Notes under the pieces: generated by a model
What the model saw: the letters and a program-made list of their open reading frames with translations, nothing else
Database searches by the model: none
What the model was told of the DNA's origin: nothing
Made by a program: the position numbers and the translations under genes
Shown here: positions 61,201 through 64,000 of the stretch, one piece after another
How the letters are laid out: every line of letters begins with the position of its first letter
Numbering within the stretch: position 1 is the stretch's first letter
Assembly: GCF_900090245.1 (NCBI RefSeq)
Contig: NZ_FMDN01000011.1
Span: 124,001-188,000 of the forward strand
DNA length: 64,000 nucleotides
DNA from: Micromonospora halophytica
GTDB taxonomy: Bacteria > Actinomycetota > Actinomycetes > Mycobacteriales > Micromonosporaceae
Reading direction: 5' to 3'

Positions 61201-61419
61201 CAGGACGTCGATGCCGTTCCGGGCGGCATGGGCCAGGGCGCTCGCCTCGTCACGGGGTGCCGATTCCGATGCAGGGGTGGTGGCGGCCGTCGGCGGCGAG
61301 TCGTTGCCGGGCAGCACCGGCAGTAGGGCGACGACGGGTGCGGCCAGCAGCACCCCCAGGGTGAGGGTCAGCCTGGTGCGCGTACGCACGAAGGGCCTGA
61401 GCAGGCGAGACGTGGTCAC
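58285..61419 (-). CDS. Large secreted DNRLRE/FG-GAP-repeat protein
   Basis: A 1044-residue secreted protein. I place the start at the GTG at 61419, just before a signal peptide (RPFVRTRTRLTLTLGVLLAAPVV); a start at 61506 would add 29 unlikely residues. Residues about 60-350 resemble the N-terminal region of actinobacterial RHS-associated secreted proteins. A DNRLRE beta-sandwich (about 360-550; TRSFWRMGFRTDLNGANISS) and Ig/FN3-like domains follow. The C-terminal 250 residues are FG-GAP/VCBS repeats with calcium motifs such as DLDGDKLPDLVVR, DIDLDGTPDLLWR and DVSGDGVPDLWVR. Divergent from the RHS gene at 61867; a functional pair is inferred from position. Confidence 0.88.
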   Translation of the reverse strand: MTTSRLLRPFVRTRTRLTLTLGVLLAAPVVALLPVLPGNDSPPTAATTPASESAPRDEASALAHAARNGIDVLVDTATTATSLTWALPDGQMRTTVHATPQRAKDATGRWARLDTTLTRDGKGSGALDVRPVNVPSPVRFSGGDTETGGGGGGTGTGSADVTSVLAELETDGHTITYTWPGPLPEPVLDGPRALYPEVRPGIDLLVVAREAGGFGQLLIVKNRSAETVRAADTLTYGLRSETAIFRHDPGTGGVRALDPADGREVGSIPSPFAWDSAGRDAEDPQAATRTSVSTPDDVLRLSGLAGSEPGARQAPIRTRVDGDGTGNVRLHLDAAGTGLLTDPTVTFPVFLDPTLISGTLAWATVYSQHPKTNTWNGTNFNSGTSDARVGYEQSTPLRTRSFWRMGFRTDLNGANISSASFKVLNNHSWSCTNREMQLWLTGAISSGTTWNSQPSWLTLQQKKSFAFGYGSGCADDYVSFDVRNAAEYGAAHSLANLTFGMRATSESDTLTWRKFRATSAELTVVYNRPPTTPTNVTSSPGGACVPGPGGGVTVARSNLVLSATATDPDNNLKSLRFRFWKDGTTMPAGTLVTPASTGKATLTIPSSTLEDKAVYSWNVRAEDSSGAVSAYFPTGTEPCRVTVDASAPPAPEVTSEVFREATTDGATWATVKFGETGKVTFSSAGATRFSYSIGGIGSVDVTATAGVAEVPALKPRHTGPNTLQVYAYDPVGNRSAPTYYTFYLPPSDRPDGPGDIGGDGIPDLVTIGLPGMLKTYPGDEGGELDASLIGSYSADGTLNPPGHWSNRYTTALVTKYGDTYPGDGTTDLFARTTDGGFWLYPGDGYGSFPVDRRLRVLLPTSTPALPAPGTWTQIKAVGDLDGDKLPDLVVRSGTQFWVLNGYTGGSFQSATLMEGTAWARREVVNIADIDLDGTPDLLWRNLDNGNMYVRHGRPGPVAGSVDLHSLKQAAHSRNGDVSYGTGWTEAAIDVVVAIPDVSGDGVPDLWVRFSSDRKLRVYHPSRTNAGAPVKIVIDHDMVFTKSYG

Positions 61420-61866
61420 GGCGGGGTTACTCCCGTGGGGGCGGGGGACAGGAGGACACGCACAGTCAGCCGGCGACCTCGCGGGCTGCGGGCAGAACGA
61501 GGGCACACGATCGCACGAGACCGGGGCTTCTCGTCCATCCCTCGAAAGTTACGAATCCGTGATCTCCGTCGCGAGGGTTACTGAGAGGTACGTCCGAATT
61601 GGATTGTGTGCGAATTTTGGTGGCGCAAAGCGGGCTGTCTTGGGGAGATTCACCCGGCTCTGCACGTCTCGCAGATTTTGCGACGACCGGTGTTGATCAT
61701 CCCGTGACGTAGGTCATCTTCATTTGCGGGCGGTAACCGATGACGGGCTTGAGCGTGTGGCCCCGCTGACGCAGAGTGCTCACGCACATGCCGTCGCCGG
61801 CATGTGCTCCTGCGGCTCGTCCGCATCTCTTCTTTCCTCTTCGCGCCTGGGTGGGAGTCGACGCGC
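61420..61866. other. Divergent promoter region of the DNRLRE/RHS pair
   Basis: About 450 bases, clearly less GC-rich in places (61540-61760), with no supported gene. A dyad TGAC-GTAG-GTCA lies at 61705-61716. Promoters for both flanking large genes must lie here, but no consensus pair is confidently identified. No structured RNA seen. Confidence 0.5.
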
Positions 61867-64000
61867 ATGCGTGCTACCGGTCCGCTTTCTCGACGCTCAC
61901 CCGGCCGTCAGCCCCGAACGGGGTCAGGCCGCCGGTGGGGGCGTCCCGTTCGTCGCGTGTTCATTCTCGCGCTCACCACCGCGCTGACGGTGACGAGCCT
62001 GCCCGCCGCCGCCCTGGCGGTGCCCGGCCCGGGCATGAGCCGGGAGCAGAACCGGCTCGAACTGCCGGCGCTGCCGGAGACCGAGCAGGTGGCGCAGGAC
62101 AACGCCGCCCAGACCGACATGACCACCGAACAGGTCGGCGAGGTGACGTCGTATGCCCCGGCGGCCGTAGAGCCGTGGCAGCAGGACACCGGCACGGTGG
62201 ATCTGACCGACGTCGCGCCGGGCGGCACCAAGCCGGTCGACGACCTGCCGGTCGCCCTCGGCGTGCCCGAGGCGGGTGATCCGCTCACCCTGGCCGGCAC
62301 CTGGACTGTCGACCTCGCCGCCCCCGAAGCCTCCCAGACCGCCGGGGTGGCGGGTCTGATCATGAAGGTCACCCCGCCCGCCACGGCGGACCCGGCGGCC
62401 GAGGTCGCTCTCACCATCGACTACACCGCTTTCGCCGATCTGTACGGCCCGCAGGCCGCCGACCGGTTCGGCGTCGTACTGCTGCCCGGCTGCGTCTACG
62501 ACGCTCCGGACAGCGGCGACTGCGCCGACGGAACCGACCCCGGCACGGCGGAACCCGTGCCCAGCGAGGTGACCCTGGTACCCGGTCCCACCGGAGTCGC
62601 CGCCGATGCTCGTCGGCTGGTCACCGGCACCGTATCTGTGGCCGCGCTGGGGGAGTCCGGTGTGCCCACCGCCGGTGTCACCACCACGAGCGGCGGCGGG
62701 CGGGTCGTCGGTGTCCTGGACACCGGCGCGTCGGCGGCCGGCGACTTCACCGCGACCCCGCTGCTTTCCTCCGGCTCCTGGGCGGCGGGTTCCTCCTCCG
62801 GCGCGTTCACCTACTCGTACCAGGTTCAGGTCCCGGAGACGGCCGGCGGCCTGATGCCCAAGGTGGCGCTGGGATACTCGTCGCAGTCGGTCGACGGCCG
62901 TACTTCCGCCACCAACAACCAGGCCTCCTGGATCGGCGACGGCTGGGACTACAGCGCCGGAGCGATCACCCGCAGCTACGCCAACTGCCGCCAGGACGCG
63001 ACCGCGGGCGCGAACAACACCCAACACCGCACCGCCGACCTGTGCTGGGGTTCGCAGAACGCCACCCTCTCGCTCGGCGGCATGACCACCGAACTGGTCT
63101 ACGAGAACGGCACCTGGACCACCGCGAACGGCGACGGCTCCCGGATCGAGCTCAAGTCCGGCGCCGCCAACCGCGACGAGGACGGCCACCACTGGATCGT
63201 CACCACCCGGGACGGCACGAAGTACCACTTCGGACTCAACCGCCTGCCCGGCTGGTCCGACAACGGCAGCGCTGCCGACGACCCGGTCACCGACTCGGTC
63301 CTCACCGTGCCGGTTTACGGCAACCATCCCGGCGAGCCCTGCTACAAGGCGGACAACTGGGCCGGATCCGCCTGCACCCGGGCCTGGCGCTGGAACCTCG
63401 ACTATGTCGAGGACGTACACGGCAACGCGATGAGCCTGTGGTGGAACCGCGAGACCAACCACTACGCGCGCAACTTCAACTTCAAGGCTCCGGTGCCCTA
63501 CGACCGGGCCGGATACCTCACCCGCATCGACTACGGGCAGCGTCGCGACAGCGTCTACTCGGCTGCGCCGCTGGCCCGGGTCACCTTCGACGTCGCCGAA
63601 CGCTGCTTCACCGAGGGCACGGTCACCTGCACCGAGGCCAACTTCACCAGCCAGGACCCGGCGAACTACCGGATCTGGTACGACACCCCGGCCGACCTGC
63701 GCTGTGCCGATCAGCAGAAGTGCTGGACCGCCTCTCCATCGTTCTTCAGCCGTAAGCGGCTCACCACGATCACCACCTGGTCCCAGCGGCAGTCGGGCAG
63801 CACGGCACTGCAGAAGGTTGACGAGCACCAGCTCAAGCAGTCCTTCCCCACCCTGCGCACCGGTCCGAACACCGCGCTGTGGCTGGAGTCGGTGACTCGC
63901 TCCGGGTACGGCGTGAGCGGCGACCGGATCACCCTCAACGCGGTACGGTTCGCCGCCAACGACGAGGACATGCCGAACCGGGTCCGAAACGACAACCGAC
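61867..64000 (+). CDS. Large secreted RHS/SpvB-like protein (3' truncated by window edge)
   Basis: An uninterrupted frame runs from the ATG at 61867 to the window end (at least 711 residues), with GGGTGGGAG about ten bases upstream. A long basic N-region and hydrophobic segment (VFILALTTALTVTSLPAAALA) form a signal peptide. Residues about 300-350 carry an SpvB/RHS-type element: AGGLMPKVALGYSSQSVDGR followed by NQASWIGDGWDYSAGAITRSY. Aromatic-rich strands with YD-like spacing continue to the edge (HWIVTTRDGTKYHFGLNRLPG). The RHS core and any C-terminal toxin domain would lie beyond the window. The immediate neighbour is the divergent DNRLRE protein. Confidence 0.88.
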   Translation, partial: MRATGPLSRRSPGRQPRTGSGRRWGRPVRRVFILALTTALTVTSLPAAALAVPGPGMSREQNRLELPALPETEQVAQDNAAQTDMTTEQVGEVTSYAPAAVEPWQQDTGTVDLTDVAPGGTKPVDDLPVALGVPEAGDPLTLAGTWTVDLAAPEASQTAGVAGLIMKVTPPATADPAAEVALTIDYTAFADLYGPQAADRFGVVLLPGCVYDAPDSGDCADGTDPGTAEPVPSEVTLVPGPTGVAADARRLVTGTVSVAALGESGVPTAGVTTTSGGGRVVGVLDTGASAAGDFTATPLLSSGSWAAGSSSGAFTYSYQVQVPETAGGLMPKVALGYSSQSVDGRTSATNNQASWIGDGWDYSAGAITRSYANCRQDATAGANNTQHRTADLCWGSQNATLSLGGMTTELVYENGTWTTANGDGSRIELKSGAANRDEDGHHWIVTTRDGTKYHFGLNRLPGWSDNGSAADDPVTDSVLTVPVYGNHPGEPCYKADNWAGSACTRAWRWNLDYVEDVHGNAMSLWWNRETNHYARNFNFKAPVPYDRAGYLTRIDYGQRRDSVYSAAPLARVTFDVAERCFTEGTVTCTEANFTSQDPANYRIWYDTPADLRCADQQKCWTASPSFFSRKRLTTITTWSQRQSGSTALQKVDEHQLKQSFPTLRTGPNTALWLESVTRSGYGVSGDRITLNAVRFAANDEDMPNRVRNDNR

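Noticed and set aside
61924..63828. 634-codon minus-strand open frame at the right edge
   Set aside because: Shadow of the RHS/SpvB-like gene; no family motifs and no ribosome-binding site, whereas the plus frame has a signal peptide and RHS features.

Overview
The window is about 64 kb of very GC-rich DNA with dense coding, frequent GTG starts, 1-4 base gene overlaps and actinobacterial gene neighbourhoods (smc-ftsY-amt-glnB-glnD-ffh; rpsP-khpA-rimM-trmD-rplS-lepB-rnhB; dprA-yifB-xerC-rpsB-tsf-pyrH-frr-cdsA-rlmN). This fits an actinomycete chromosome, most likely Micromonosporaceae (Micromonospora-like); the genus is an inference. It is mostly conserved core chromosome with small accessory islands. 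I see no tRNA, rRNA, CRISPR array, insertion sequence or prophage.

Layout. 1-1.9 kb: the 3' end of smc and a HAD hydrolase. 1.9-5.7 kb (minus strand): a copper operon of a two-domain multicopper oxidase, a membrane-anchored three-domain copper nitrite reductase (NirK), a small membrane protein and a cysteine-bearing SufR-like regulator. 5.8-8.6 kb: DinB-like, MarR and PhoD-like genes. 8.8-17.2 kb: ftsY, a phosphotransferase, the nitrogen operon amt-glnB-glnD behind a GlnR-like box, and ffh; both GTPases of SRP targeting are therefore here. 17.3-22.9 kb: a secreted subtilase, an amidohydrolase and a TetR regulator, with a long palindromic repeat. 23-25 kb: proS and a DUF402 gene. 25.3-31.3 kb: the rpsP to rplS translation operon, two tandem signal peptidases, a Nudix gene, rnhB and a DUF2469 gene. 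31.3-36.5 kb: a sulfite-oxidase-like enzyme, an M23 peptidase, a PLP enzyme, and xerC with an unusual insert. 36.5-39.7 kb: dprA, yifB, yraN. 39.8-49 kb: small uncharacterised genes, then rpsB-tsf-pyrH-frr-cdsA, rlmN and a DivIVA-like protein. 49.5-51.1 kb: a metallo-beta-lactamase-Rieske fusion. 51.2-56 kb: a divergent locus of a short leader ORF, tetR and an FAD oxidoreductase facing an MMPL transporter across a clear double operator. 56-58.2 kb: a YihY-type membrane protein, two GNATs and a small hypothetical. 58.3-64 kb: a large secreted DNRLRE/FG-GAP protein divergent from a large secreted RHS/SpvB-like protein that runs off the right edge.

The most interesting loci are the NirK operon with its candidate Fe-S regulator, the permuted CMAH-like MBL-Rieske protein, the MMPL/TetR switch with its coupled leader ORF, the divergent DNRLRE/RHS pair, and the repeat-expanded insert inside XerC. 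Starts were revised from the longest reading frame where ribosome-binding sites, overlaps or family length supported it (for example glnB, the subtilase, trmD, dprA and the MBL-Rieske gene).
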